Assembly (NCBI RefSeq): GCF_008124875.1
Contig: NZ_VNIA01000001.1
Location: 1,088,567 to 1,152,566 of the forward strand
Source of the DNA: Tenacibaculum adriaticum
GTDB taxonomy: Bacteria; Bacteroidota; Bacteroidia; Flavobacteriales; Flavobacteriaceae
DNA length: 64,000 nucleotides
Reading direction: 5' to 3'
Shown piece after piece: positions 52,036 through 61,033 of the stretch (position 1 is the first letter of the stretch; each line of letters opens with the position of its first letter). A program made the position numbers and the translations under genes. The notes below the pieces were generated by a model, which searched no databases, was not told where the DNA came from, and was given only the letters and a program-made list of their open reading frames with translations.

Positions 52036-53154
52036 TTATAGTTTATCAAAAACTTCTGATAAACGTTTAGTAATATCTTCTATAGAACCTACTCCGTTTA
52101 CTCCGAAATAATTCCCTTGAGCTTCGTAAAAGTCTTTTAAAACAGCTGTTTTAGTATTGTATTCGTTAAAACGGTTACGAATTTTACTTTCATCTGTATC
52201 ATCCGAACGACCACTTGTTTTTCCTCTTTCTAACAAACGTTCTACTAATAAATCTTCTGGCACCTCTAAAGCCACCATACCATTAATGCGTTCTCCTTTT
52301 TCAGCTAAAAAAGTATCTAAAGCTTCTGCTTGAGATTGAGTACGTGGAAAACCATCAAAAATGAATCCTTTAGCAGCTGCATTTTTATTTACTTCTTCTT
52401 GTAACATATTAATAGTAACTTCATCAGGAACTAAATCTCCTGCATCCATATACGATTTTGCAAGCATACCTAATTCTGTTTCGTTTTTAATGTTGTAACG
52501 AAATACATCTCCTGTAGAAATGTGAACTAAATTATATTTCTCTTTTAATAAAGTTGCTTGTGTTCCTTTACCAGCTCCTGGAGGGCCAAATAATACAATG
52601 TTTGTCATTTTAGGTTGTGTTGTTAATTGATAAATAGAAGGTAAATTTCTTCCTAAACCGTCGTAATCTAATCCGTAACCAACAATAAACTTGTCGTCTA
52701 TACTTTTTCCAATATATCCTATTGGTAACTCTTTGCGATATACATCGGGTTTAAAGAAAAGTGTTACTATTTTAAGTTCTTTTAAATTTTGATGGCGGAA
52801 GATTTCATAAATTTCATGTAAAGTTTTACCAGTATCTATAACATCTTCTAAAATAACAACAGTTCTACCTGTTAAATCTTCATTAACACCAATCAGTTTT
52901 TTTATATTTTCTGATGAAGAAGTACCTTCGTAAGAGGCTAACTTTACGAAAGATATTTCACAATTACCGTTATATTCTCGAATAAAATCCGCAGCAAAGA
53001 CGAAACATCCGTTAAGAATACCTATAAACATAGGAACTTCATCAGCAGGTAAATCTTTTCTTACTTGCTGTGCTAATGTTTTAACTATTTGTTGAATTTC
53101 TTTCGCAGAAATAAATTCTTTAAAATATAAATCGTTAAGTTTTGTAATTTTCAT
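52036..53154 (-). CDS. Fused hypoxanthine phosphoribosyltransferase - adenylate kinase
   Basis: 372 aa with two purine enzymes in one chain. Residues 1-180: HPRT fold with PRPP loop VVILEDVIDTGKTL (99-112) and FIGILNGCFVF; salvages hypoxanthine/guanine with PRPP. Residues 183-372: adenylate kinase (AMP + ATP to 2 ADP), P-loop GPPGAGKGT (190-198), NMP site HISTGDVFR, FDGFPRT, and a short LID (ERGKTSGRSDD). Met183 (52608) is a possible internal start for a free Adk. The fusion is common in flavobacteria as far as I recall. Confidence 0.95.
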   Translation of the reverse strand: MKITKLNDLYFKEFISAKEIQQIVKTLAQQVRKDLPADEVPMFIGILNGCFVFAADFIREYNGNCEISFVKLASYEGTSSSENIKKLIGVNEDLTGRTVVILEDVIDTGKTLHEIYEIFRHQNLKELKIVTLFFKPDVYRKELPIGYIGKSIDDKFIVGYGLDYDGLGRNLPSIYQLTTQPKMTNIVLFGPPGAGKGTQATLLKEKYNLVHISTGDVFRYNIKNETELGMLAKSYMDAGDLVPDEVTINMLQEEVNKNAAAKGFIFDGFPRTQSQAEALDTFLAEKGERINGMVALEVPEDLLVERLLERGKTSGRSDDTDESKIRNRFNEYNTKTAVLKDFYEAQGNYFGVNGVGSIEDITKRLSEVFDKL

Positions 53155-53181
53155 CAGACTGTAAATATAATCATTAAATGA

Positions 53182-53216
53182 AAAAACCGTCTTGATTGTT
53201 TCTCAAAACGGTTTTA
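53182..53216 (-). terminator. Terminator of secDF
   Basis: AAAACCGT and ACGGTTTT arms around a 17-nt loop, with a T run on the minus strand after the stem, directly downstream of the secDF stop. Confidence 0.8.
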
Positions 53217-53234
53217 AAATATATAATATTTAAA

Positions 53235-56207
53235 TTATTTTTTATTGTTCTCTTCTGTTTTAGACGTATCAAACATTACTGGAGTTGCTACGAATAAAGA
53301 TGAATAAGTACCAACAATTACCCCCACGATTAACGCAAACATAAATCCTTTAATACTATCTCCACCAAAGAAGAAGATTGCTAACATTACTAATAAAGTA
53401 GTTAACGATGTGTTAATCGTTCTACCTAAAGTAGTGTTTAATGCTTTGTTTACTAAATTAGCAGTGATTGATTTTTTACCTTCTGTAAACTCTCTAATTC
53501 TATCAAAAATCACTACGGTATCATTTAATGAGTATCCAACTACTGTTAAGATGGCTGCAATAAAAGATTGATCAATTTCCATATCAAATGGCATAAACTT
53601 ATATAAGATAGAGAATACTCCTAATACAACTAATACATCATGGAATACTGCTACTACCGCACCGATAGAATAAGACATTTTTCTAAAACGTAATAAAATA
53701 TATAAGAAAACCACGATTAATGAACCAATAACTGCCCATAATGCAGATTTCTTAATATCATCTGCAATCGTTGGCTCTACTTTCATATAGCTCATTATTC
53801 CGCTACCCGCTTTTTCAAAACCAGGTTTAAAGTCTTCATAAGAAGTAGTACCTAAGTATGATTTTAATCCGTTGTATAACGTGTTTTGAACTTGATCATC
53901 AATTTCTCTACCTTCTTCATCAATTTTATAAACTGTTGTTATTTTTAATTGATTATCTGCTCCATAAGTTTTAACCTCTGGTGCAGTACCGAAAGCATCT
54001 TTTAACGTAGAAGCAACTTCAGTAGCACTCATTGGTTGATCAAAACGAACAACATAAGAACGCCCACCTTTAAAGTCAACCCCTTGTTTTAATCCAATAG
54101 ATAAAATAGAGATTAGACCTGCTAAAATGATTCCTCCAGAAATAAAGTAAGCTACTCTACGCTTGCTTAAAAATTCAAAGCTTAAATTATTAAACCATTT
54201 TTTAGAAAGATTAGTATTAAATGTTAAGTTGGTTCCTCTTGCAATAGCCCCATCTACGAATAAACGAGTAATAAAAATGGCTGTAAATAAAGAAGTAGCA
54301 ATACCAATCATTAATGTTAAAGCAAAACCTTTAATTGGTCCTGTTCCAAAAACGTATAAGATAACACCTGTTAATAAAGTGGTAATGTTTGCATCGATAA
54401 TTGCAGATAATGCTCCTTTAATACTAAATCCTTCAGTAACTGAAGTAAGTAAGCTTTTTCCTTCAGTAATACCTTCTTTAATTCTTTCGAAGATGATTAC
54501 GTTAGCATCTACCGACATACCAATTGTTAAGATAATACCTGCAATACCAGGTAATGTTAAAACAGAATTGAATGATGCTAACACACCAAAAATGAATAAG
54601 ATGTTTACAACTAATGCAATATTAGCAAATAAACCAGCTTTTCCATAGTATAAAATCATCCATCCTAAAACTAATAAAATAGCTAATCCGAAAGACCACA
54701 TACTTGCGTTAATAGATTCTTGACCTAAAGATGGTCCTACTACTTCTGCTTGAATAATACGAGCAGGAGCAGGTAGTTTACCAGCTTTTAATACTGTTGA
54801 AATATCTTGTGCTTCAGTTACCGTCATAGAACCTCCAGAAATTTGAGTGCTTCCTCCAGTAATTGCTCCGTTTACAACGGGTGCTGTATACACATAATCA
54901 TCTAAAACAACAGCCACGAACTTACCTACGTTTTCGCCTGTCATTTTAGCCCATTTTTTTGTCCCTGTACCGTTCATTAACATAGAAACAACAGGCTTGC
55001 TTAATTGGTCATAATCTTGTTTAGCATCAGCAATAACATCTCCTTCAATAGGAGCTTCATCATTTCTGTTAGATTTAATAGCATACAAACCTATAACCTC
55101 GGTTGTTTTATCAGCACTCAATTGTGCTTTGTAGTCCCATAAGAACTTAGTATATTTTAAATTATTTGGTAATAAAGCACGAACTTCTTTATTTGCTAGT
55201 AAGCTATTTACCATTGCAGTATCAGCAACCTTAGCTTGCGCTACTAAAGAGCTAACTTGTTGTTGGCTTTGAGCTACATTAGGATATAAATAGGTAAATA
55301 AATTTTTTTCTTGACTTACTTTTGTAGAATCTGCAGATTCTCCTAATAAATCATCAATACTTTCAGTTTTTGTTGGGTCTTTAGCTTGTGTAGTTGCTGA
55401 GTCATCTTTTAATAATTCGGCCACTTTAGCATTAGCTTCAAAGAAAAAGTTTTGAACTTCAGCATTAGAATAAACTTCCCAAAACTGTAATTCGGCAGTG
55501 CTTTGTAATAATTTTTGAACACGCTCTATATCTTTAGCACCTGGTAATTCAACTTGAATTCTACCAGAAGTACCAATACGTTGAATACTTGGTTGTACAA
55601 CTCCAAACTTGTCAATACGGCTACGTAATACCTCAAAAGCAGTATTAATAGAAGTATTTATTTCTTCTTGTAAAGTAATTTTTACTTCACTGTTAGTTTT
55701 GTTAAAGTCAATTTTATCACGTAATAACTTAGTACCAAAAATTGATGGATCACTTAATTTAACAGAACCTTTACTTAATTCTTCAAACTTATCATAAAAT
55801 AAATCTAAATAATTATCTTGACTCTCTTTTTGTGCCTCATCAGCTTTTGCTAAAGCTTCGTTAAATACAGCGTTTTTAGAATTGTTAGACAATCCAATTA
55901 AGATATCTTTTACAGATACTTGTAAAATTGCATTAATACCACCTTTTAAATCAAGACCCAAGTTCATTTCCTTGTCCTTAATATCATTGTAAGTAAATCC
56001 TGCAATTACTTCTTTATTAGCAACACTGTCTAAGTATTTTCTTTCAAAATTAGCAAGTTCTCTACCATTGTTATCGGTAACGTTTGCTTTCGCATACACT
56101 TTTGCCTCGTCTTCAACTTTGTTAGCGAAAAAAGTAAATGATAATTGAAATAAACTCACTAATCCGAAAAGGATTGCAAATAATTTAATAAGTCCTTTGT
56201 TTTGCAT
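53235..56207 (-). CDS. secDF: Fused protein translocase subunit SecDF
   Basis: 990 aa; uses the proton gradient to pull exported proteins from SecYEG. SecD half (to about 640): N-terminal helix, MNLGLDLKGGINAILQVSV, periplasmic P1 domain, then six membrane segments with AIILTIGMSVDANVIIFERIKE-type motif. SecF half (about 680-990): LKQGVDFKGGRSYVVRFD and VVGYSLNDTVVIFDRIRE. The P1 loop includes an extra acidic, Thr-rich insertion (about 265-330). Monocistronic, with its own promoter and terminator. Confidence 0.97.
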   Translation of the reverse strand: MQNKGLIKLFAILFGLVSLFQLSFTFFANKVEDEAKVYAKANVTDNNGRELANFERKYLDSVANKEVIAGFTYNDIKDKEMNLGLDLKGGINAILQVSVKDILIGLSNNSKNAVFNEALAKADEAQKESQDNYLDLFYDKFEELSKGSVKLSDPSIFGTKLLRDKIDFNKTNSEVKITLQEEINTSINTAFEVLRSRIDKFGVVQPSIQRIGTSGRIQVELPGAKDIERVQKLLQSTAELQFWEVYSNAEVQNFFFEANAKVAELLKDDSATTQAKDPTKTESIDDLLGESADSTKVSQEKNLFTYLYPNVAQSQQQVSSLVAQAKVADTAMVNSLLANKEVRALLPNNLKYTKFLWDYKAQLSADKTTEVIGLYAIKSNRNDEAPIEGDVIADAKQDYDQLSKPVVSMLMNGTGTKKWAKMTGENVGKFVAVVLDDYVYTAPVVNGAITGGSTQISGGSMTVTEAQDISTVLKAGKLPAPARIIQAEVVGPSLGQESINASMWSFGLAILLVLGWMILYYGKAGLFANIALVVNILFIFGVLASFNSVLTLPGIAGIILTIGMSVDANVIIFERIKEGITEGKSLLTSVTEGFSIKGALSAIIDANITTLLTGVILYVFGTGPIKGFALTLMIGIATSLFTAIFITRLFVDGAIARGTNLTFNTNLSKKWFNNLSFEFLSKRRVAYFISGGIILAGLISILSIGLKQGVDFKGGRSYVVRFDQPMSATEVASTLKDAFGTAPEVKTYGADNQLKITTVYKIDEEGREIDDQVQNTLYNGLKSYLGTTSYEDFKPGFEKAGSGIMSYMKVEPTIADDIKKSALWAVIGSLIVVFLYILLRFRKMSYSIGAVVAVFHDVLVVLGVFSILYKFMPFDMEIDQSFIAAILTVVGYSLNDTVVIFDRIREFTEGKKSITANLVNKALNTTLGRTINTSLTTLLVMLAIFFFGGDSIKGFMFALIVGVIVGTYSSLFVATPVMFDTSKTEENNKK

Positions 56208-56245
56208 CTTTTATAATTTAAATCGACTTGTTTTTTTAAAACGTG

Positions 56246-56276
56246 CAAATATAGTATAACAAACAAGAAAACCCAA
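56246..56276 (-). promoter_or_regulatory. Promoter of secDF
   Basis: On the minus strand, TTG (56274-56276), 20 bp, TATATTTG (56246-56253), about 40 nt before the ATG. Confidence 0.7.
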
Positions 56277-56465
56277 TTTTTTATTGTATTTCTCATAATA
56301 AAAGGCACGTTATAAAATGTTTAATTTATGTATAAATTACTCTCACTCTATTTTATTTATATTTACTCGTATTTTTTTAAATTATAAAAAATACAGCCTG
56401 AGAGAGTGGAAGTAAAATTACGAATGTTATAGCTTAAACTATACAAACAAATTAATAAATATAAA

Positions 56466-58142
56466 ATGTCACATAAATCAGATATTGAAATTGCACAAGC
56501 AAAGCAACTTAAGCATATTAAAAAAATTGCAAAAAAGCTTGAAGTAGATGAAGATGATATAGAAATGTATGGAAAGTATAAAGCTAAATTACCACTATAT
56601 TTAATAGATGATGAAAAAGCAAAAAACAACAATTTAGTTTTAGTTACTGCATTAACACCAACACCAGCAGGTGAGGGGAAAACAACAACTTCTATCGGAC
56701 TTACAGAAGGGCTGAATAAAATAGGAAAACAAGCCACGGTTGTATTAAGAGAACCATCACTTGGACCTGTTTTTGGAATTAAAGGAGGTGCTGCAGGAGG
56801 GGGATACTCTCAAGTAGTCCCTATGGAAGATATCAACTTACACTTTACTGGAGATTTTAATGCAATTGAAAAAGCAAATAATTTATTATCGGCTTTGATT
56901 GACAATAATTTACAAAGTAGAACCAATAATTTAAATATTGATCCACGTACTATTTTGTGGAAACGTGTTATTGATATGAACGATCGTTCTTTACGCCAAA
57001 TTACCATTGGTTTAGGAGGCACTGCAAACGGAATTCCCCGTGAAGATGGGTTCAATATTACACCAGCATCTGAAGTTATGGCTATTTTGTGCATGGCAAC
57101 TTCTTTAAGTGATTTAAAAGAACGATTGGGAAATATTTTTATTGGTTTTACTTTTCAAAACAAACCTGTTTTTGCACGCGATTTAAAAGCGCAAGATGCC
57201 ATGGCAATCTTATTAAAAGACGCAATTAAGCCAAACTTAGTGCAAACGTTAGAGGAAAACCCAGCGATTATTCATGGAGGCCCATTTGCAAATATTGCTC
57301 AAGGAACTAATACAATTATTGCTACTAAAATGGGATTGTCATTGTCTAATTATGTTGTTACGGAAGCTGGTTTTGGAGCAGATTTAGGTGCTGAAAAATT
57401 CTTAAATATTAAATCTCAGTATGCTGGTTTAAACCCAAAATGTGTGGTGCTGGTAGCCACGATTAGAGCATTGCGTCATCATGGAGGTTCACCAAAAGAA
57501 GAATACAATTCTCCTAATTTAGAACGTGTTAAAAACGGATTTAAAAATTTAGAAAAACATATAGAAAACATTCAAAAATTTAATATTCAACCTGTGGTGG
57601 CAGTAAATGCGTTTACCTCGGATACAAAAGAGGAAATAGGTTTTGTAATTGCTAAATGTGCGAGCATAGGAGTGCAAGCTGTATTGGCAGAAGGTTGGGC
57701 AAAAGGAGGGAACGGAATGACAGATTTAGCTGCAGCAGTTGTAGATGTGGTGGAAAATAAAGCAACTGTTTTTAAACCATTATACAATTGGAAATCTCCT
57801 GTAGTAGAAAAAATAGAAAAAATAGCTAAAGAAATTTACGGAGCGGTTGCTGTCGATTTTGATAATAAAGCAAAATTAAATCTACGACGAATAGACCGAT
57901 TAGGATTTAATGATTTTGCTATTTGTATGGCGAAAACACAAAAATCATTTTCAGATAATGAAAAATTAATAGGAAGGCCTGAAGGTTTTACGGTAACGGT
58001 TCGTGAAATTGAGATTGCAGCAGGAGCACAGTTTATCATTCCTATTTTAGGAAAAATGATGCGTATGCCTGGGTTACCAGCAGTTCCTGCATCTGAAAAT
58101 ATGACGATAGATAATAATGGAGTAATCTCAGGATTGTCATAA
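56466..58142 (+). CDS. fhs: Formate-tetrahydrofolate ligase
   Basis: 558 aa; makes 10-formyl-THF from formate, THF and ATP, feeding purine synthesis (including PurH). P-loop TPTPAGEGKTTTSIG (about 64-78), REPSLGPVFGIKGGAAGGGYSQV, GFGADLGAEKFLNIK and the C-terminal PGLPAVPASENM are all present; length is typical. The 5' region 56340-56465 contains ACTCTC and GAGAGT segments that could pair, but no known riboswitch was recognised. Followed 17 bp later by an SRPBCC gene. Confidence 0.96.
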   Translation: MSHKSDIEIAQAKQLKHIKKIAKKLEVDEDDIEMYGKYKAKLPLYLIDDEKAKNNNLVLVTALTPTPAGEGKTTTSIGLTEGLNKIGKQATVVLREPSLGPVFGIKGGAAGGGYSQVVPMEDINLHFTGDFNAIEKANNLLSALIDNNLQSRTNNLNIDPRTILWKRVIDMNDRSLRQITIGLGGTANGIPREDGFNITPASEVMAILCMATSLSDLKERLGNIFIGFTFQNKPVFARDLKAQDAMAILLKDAIKPNLVQTLEENPAIIHGGPFANIAQGTNTIIATKMGLSLSNYVVTEAGFGADLGAEKFLNIKSQYAGLNPKCVVLVATIRALRHHGGSPKEEYNSPNLERVKNGFKNLEKHIENIQKFNIQPVVAVNAFTSDTKEEIGFVIAKCASIGVQAVLAEGWAKGGNGMTDLAAAVVDVVENKATVFKPLYNWKSPVVEKIEKIAKEIYGAVAVDFDNKAKLNLRRIDRLGFNDFAICMAKTQKSFSDNEKLIGRPEGFTVTVREIEIAAGAQFIIPILGKMMRMPGLPAVPASENMTIDNNGVISGLS

Positions 58143-58159
58143 AACATTACAATATAAAA

Positions 58160-58588
58160 ATGAATCCAATTATAGTTAAGAGAATAATTAACCAACCTAT
58201 TGGCAAAGTTTGGAATGCAATTACAGACTTAGATCAAATGGTACAATGGTTTTTTGAAAATATACCAGACTTTAAAGCCGAAGTAGGTTTTGTAACGGAG
58301 TTTAAGGTAAAATCTAAAACTAGAGATTTTTTACATTTGTGGAAAATTGTTGAAGTTATTCCTAATCAAAAAATAAAATACGATTGGCGATATCCTGATT
58401 ATTATGGCGGAAGTTCTTTTGTAACTTTTGAATTAATATCTGAAGGAAATAATAAAACGGAATTAATAATTACTGCGAAAGGAATTGAAAACTTTCCACA
58501 AGAGATTCCAGAATTTTCTAGAGAGAGTTGTAGAGGAGGATGGGAGTATTTTTCTAATCGATTGAAAAACTTTTTAGAGAATGATTAA
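58160..58588 (+). CDS. SRPBCC/AHSA1-like ligand-binding protein
   Basis: 142 aa START-like fold. N-terminal RIINQPIGKVWNAITDLDQMVQWFFENIPDFKAE and C-terminal GGWEYFSNRLKNFLEN match the AHSA1 group, whose members bind hydrophobic ligands or Hsp90-type clients. No signal peptide. It starts 17 bp after fhs and may be cotranscribed, but no functional link is known. Confidence 0.88.
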   Translation: MNPIIVKRIINQPIGKVWNAITDLDQMVQWFFENIPDFKAEVGFVTEFKVKSKTRDFLHLWKIVEVIPNQKIKYDWRYPDYYGGSSFVTFELISEGNNKTELIITAKGIENFPQEIPEFSRESCRGGWEYFSNRLKNFLEND

Positions 58589-58620
58589 CAAGAAAATTTA
58601 AGTTTTAAAGTTTGAATTTT

Positions 58621-58745
58621 TTGTTGGGCTTATAATTTTAGGTATCGTTTATGTATAAGAATAGTTGCGGTTTTGTGTGTGAGGATTTTCCGCAGGAAAA
58701 TCAGACGTAACAAAATCGTAACGATCTTTGATTATAAGCACAATG
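58621..58745. repeat. Large imperfect hairpin at the left edge of the DUF2071 segment
   Basis: Left arm 58621-58649 and right arm 58720-58745 are imperfect reverse complements (shared core TGCTTATAAT/ATTATAAGCA with one mismatch, then ATCGTT/AACGAT). Inside, GATTTTCC-GCA-GGAAAATC (58684-58702) forms a perfect small hairpin. No ORF. Probably a mobile or recombination-associated repeat. Confidence 0.55.
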
Positions 58746-58816
58746 TAGCAATTAGTTTTATATGGTGTTTTTTTGCTCAGTTCTTTGTTGTAGCCAGTTT
58801 TTATTTTTTTATTCTT

Positions 58817-59518
58817 TCACCAAGTAATAACTTTGACTCCTTTCGAGTATTGGGTTTTGTTCGGTTCATTATTAATTAGTTTGTCAAATCTTTGATAATT
58901 CAATTCTACTTTTTTTAATTCAATTTCATTAATTGGCCATTCCAAATGATGAATTTCAAATTCGTTAATTGAATTCTTGGAATCTTGGAAAAGAGCATAT
59001 CTTTCAGTCAGCCATTTATCCAATTCCGTTTTTTCGTTAATTTCTTTTCCAATAGTGAATTCTATATTCAATTTGTCATCAAATTCCGAATTGTTTGAAT
59101 TGTATTGATTTTTTGTCCGTTTAATATTTGAATAACGATATGGTAATTCCGAAATTCCTTTCGCTATTTTACAAGATGCTAATTTTCCTCCTTCAATACT
59201 TAAAAAGTAAACTCCCGTTTTATTATTAGACTTTACATAAGTTCGAATATTAATTTCGTCAAAATCCGAAATCGGTGGAAAGGAAGGTAGGTTTTTAGGC
59301 CTAATTTTTTCCATTGTAAATGCAACAACAGAAATCCAAGATTTTCCCTCAAAAAGGTCAATTTCTAATTCTTTTGGCACAAATTTTTTCAATTCGGTCA
59401 AGTCAACTTGATAATGAAGAAATATTGTATTATTCCACTCTTGATAAAATTTCCAACTGTCAGTCGGAATCCCCCAAGGTCTGTGTTTTGTTGTATTTAA
59501 TATTTCTCGGATTGTCAT
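58817..59518 (-). CDS. DUF2071 (YqjF-like) protein
   Basis: About 233 aa from ATG 59518 (MTIREILNTTKHRPWGIP); the frame continues upstream to 59536. Family features: FLHYQVDLTELKKFVPKELEIDLFEGKSWISVVAFTM and NIRTYVKSNNKTGVYFLSIEG, then a C-terminal half with HHLEWPINEIELKKVELNY. It resembles acetoacetate-decarboxylase-like folds; function unknown. Flanked by repeats and by housekeeping genes on both sides, consistent with insertion. Confidence 0.88.
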   Translation of the reverse strand: MTIREILNTTKHRPWGIPTDSWKFYQEWNNTIFLHYQVDLTELKKFVPKELEIDLFEGKSWISVVAFTMEKIRPKNLPSFPPISDFDEINIRTYVKSNNKTGVYFLSIEGGKLASCKIAKGISELPYRYSNIKRTKNQYNSNNSEFDDKLNIEFTIGKEINEKTELDKWLTERYALFQDSKNSINEFEIHHLEWPINEIELKKVELNYQRFDKLINNEPNKTQYSKGVKVITW

Positions 59519-59570
59519 TTTTAAAATTGGCTGCAACAGGTGAAAGAATATTCAATCTGTTTTAATTACG

Positions 59571-59656
59571 GATATTCACCGATAGCGAAGTTATCAGAAA
59601 TTAATTTAAGAATCAAACTAAAAAAGCAATCTCAGTAGAGATTGCTTTTTTAGTTT
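59571..59656. repeat. Right edge of DUF2071 segment, copy of the 80-bp repeat
   Basis: CACCGATAGCGAA followed by TTTAAGAATCAAACTAAAAA and a hairpin, aligned without gaps with 50825-50899 (roughly 85-90% identical by eye). Both copies end in a hairpin that terminates the neighbouring minus-strand gene. Confidence 0.6.
59615..59656 (-). terminator. Terminator of the coiled-coil membrane protein gene
   Basis: Perfect 19-bp stem (59615-59633 with 59638-59656), 4-nt loop AGTA, T runs on both strands, 17 bp after the stop at 59673. Confidence 0.85.
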
Positions 59657-59672
59657 TTATATTAAGATGAAA

Positions 59673-60269
59673 TTAAACGCCACGTTGTTTGTTAATTTCA
59701 TCTTGTAATTGTCTGCGTAATTTCTGCTCTTTCTCTATGGCTTTTTTACGATGTACTTCAAACTCTTGTTCAATAACCGCTAAATTCTTTTTAGCTTCAT
59801 TGGTAAGTATATTACTGTTTTTAAATTTAAATAGAAAGAAAAACATTCCTGCTAAAAGACCAAGAATAATTCCCCAAAGTAAAGTATTGTATACAGCTTT
59901 ATTTAACTGCATACCGAAAAGAGAAATAGCATCTTCTTTAGAAATAGCAATAGATAAGTCTTCGTTTAGTTTCGAAATATTATCGTTTAAAGAAATAATT
60001 GTAGAGGCTTGTTGGTTAATGCTTTCTTGTTTAGAAAGCACATCTTTTTTTATGATGGAAACACTATCTAAAATATTTTTTTGAAAGTTTAAAAAGTTTA
60101 CTCTTTTAATCATTTTATATTCCTGCCAATTACTAGCATTTTTATAAACTTTTAAAAACTGATTCTCTATCGTATTTGGTAATGAGTCTAATTGTTGTTT
60201 AGATAAATTAGTTTGAGCTATAACTGAGGTACTAAATAATAGAACGATTAGTAATTTAAAAAACTTCAT
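59673..60269 (-). CDS. Exported coiled-coil protein with one membrane helix
   Basis: 198 aa. Signal peptide 1-18 (STSVIAQ), periplasmic helical part with a coiled coil (about 70-110, SKQESINQQASTIISLNDNI), one membrane helix (about 128-148, LLWGIILGLLAGMFFFLF) and a charged cytoplasmic coiled coil to the C-terminus. Similar flavobacterial genes are sometimes labelled tRNA (guanine-N1)-methyltransferase, but nothing here resembles that enzyme, so I treat it as unknown. Confidence 0.8.
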   Translation of the reverse strand: MKFFKLLIVLLFSTSVIAQTNLSKQQLDSLPNTIENQFLKVYKNASNWQEYKMIKRVNFLNFQKNILDSVSIIKKDVLSKQESINQQASTIISLNDNISKLNEDLSIAISKEDAISLFGMQLNKAVYNTLLWGIILGLLAGMFFFLFKFKNSNILTNEAKKNLAVIEQEFEVHRKKAIEKEQKLRRQLQDEINKQRGV

Positions 60270-60293
60270 TAGTATGTAATTTTGTTAAGGTTT

Positions 60294-60324
60294 AAAAAAA
60301 CCCAAACGAAAAGTTTGGGTTTTT
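60294..60324 (-). terminator. Terminator of the thrS-infC-rpmI-rplT operon
   Basis: AAAAAAACCCAAAC-GAAAA-GTTTGGGTTTTTAG hairpin with T run on the minus strand, 22 bp after the rplT stop. Confidence 0.9.
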
Positions 60325-60346
60325 AGTATAAGCAAGGTTATTAAAC

Positions 60347-60691
60347 TTATTTTACTGTATCTACAACTGCCTTAAAAGCTTCTGGGTTGTTCATCGCTAA
60401 ATCTGCTAAAACCTTACGGTTTAATTCGATGTTGTTAGCTTTTACTTTACCCATAAACTGTGAATAAGACATTCCGTACTGACGTGCTCCTGCGTTAATA
60501 CGCTGAATCCATAAAGAACGGAAGTTTCTCTTATTGTTTTTACGGTCACGGTATGCATAAAGCATTCCTTTTTCAACCGCATTTTTTGCTACTGTGTAAA
60601 CGTTTTTACGACGTCCAAAGTAACCTTTTGCTGCCTTCAAGATTTTTTTTCTTCTTCTTCTTGAGGCTACTGAATTTACTGATCTTGGCAT
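60347..60691 (-). CDS. rplT: 50S ribosomal protein L20
   Basis: 114 aa, basic. Starts [20 protein letters not shown] and has [20 protein letters not shown] and [20 protein letters not shown], diagnostic of L20, which binds 23S rRNA early in assembly and in many bacteria represses its own operon. Last gene of the infC operon, 91 bp after rpmI. Confidence 0.97.
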   Translation of the reverse strand: MPRSVNSVASRRRRKKILKAAKGYFGRRKNVYTVAKNAVEKGMLYAYRDRKNNKRNFRSLWIQRINAGARQYGMSYSQFMGKVKANNIELNRKVLADLAMNNPEAFKAVVDTVK

Positions 60692-60782
60692 AATTCAAAT
60701 TGTTTTTGTAGTAGGCGGCTTATTTAAAAGCACTTTTTTGAGCCCAACTCCATGGTTAATAATTAAATTCCCTAGCGAACTA

Positions 60783-60980
60783 TTATTTTAATAATAATTG
60801 TTGCTTAATGTTTGCTTCATCAGACTTGTGTACTAATGCAGCATGTGTTAATGCAAGCTTACGTTTTTTAGACTTCTTTGTTAAGATGTGACTTTTAAAC
60901 GCGTGCTTTCTTTTAATTTTTCCAGTACCAGTTAACTTAAAACGTTTCTTGGCGCTAGATTTGGTTTTCATTTTAGGCAT
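60783..60980 (-). CDS. rpmI: 50S ribosomal protein L35
   Basis: 65 aa, strongly basic: [40 protein letters not shown]. Typical length and position between infC and rplT. The 53-bp gap to infC and the 91-bp gap to rplT contain no obvious terminator. Confidence 0.97.
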   Translation of the reverse strand: MPKMKTKSSAKKRFKLTGTGKIKRKHAFKSHILTKKSKKRKLALTHAALVHKSDEANIKQQLLLK

Positions 60981-61033
60981 CTTCTTGCTTTCGTTTTTAT
61001 CTTGCTTATTATTGTGAGTTACAAATTTGTAAC

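Noticed and set aside
54163..54648. 161-codon ORF antisense to secDF
   Set aside because: Shadow of the secDF frame; secDF motifs are complete on the other strand.
56340..56465. THF or other riboswitch before fhs
   Set aside because: Only short complementary segments (ACTCTC/GAGAGT); no match to a riboswitch core that I know.
56363..56737. 124-codon minus ORF across the fhs start
   Set aside because: Antisense to conserved fhs coding sequence including the P-loop; no independent support.
58621..58745. Integron attC site
   Set aside because: GTTRRRY-like and RYYYAAC-like ends are in the reverse order and no intI gene is in the window.
59673..60269. tRNA (guanine-N1)-methyltransferase annotation
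   Set aside because: The sequence has a signal peptide, coiled coils and one membrane helix, and none of the TrmD motifs.
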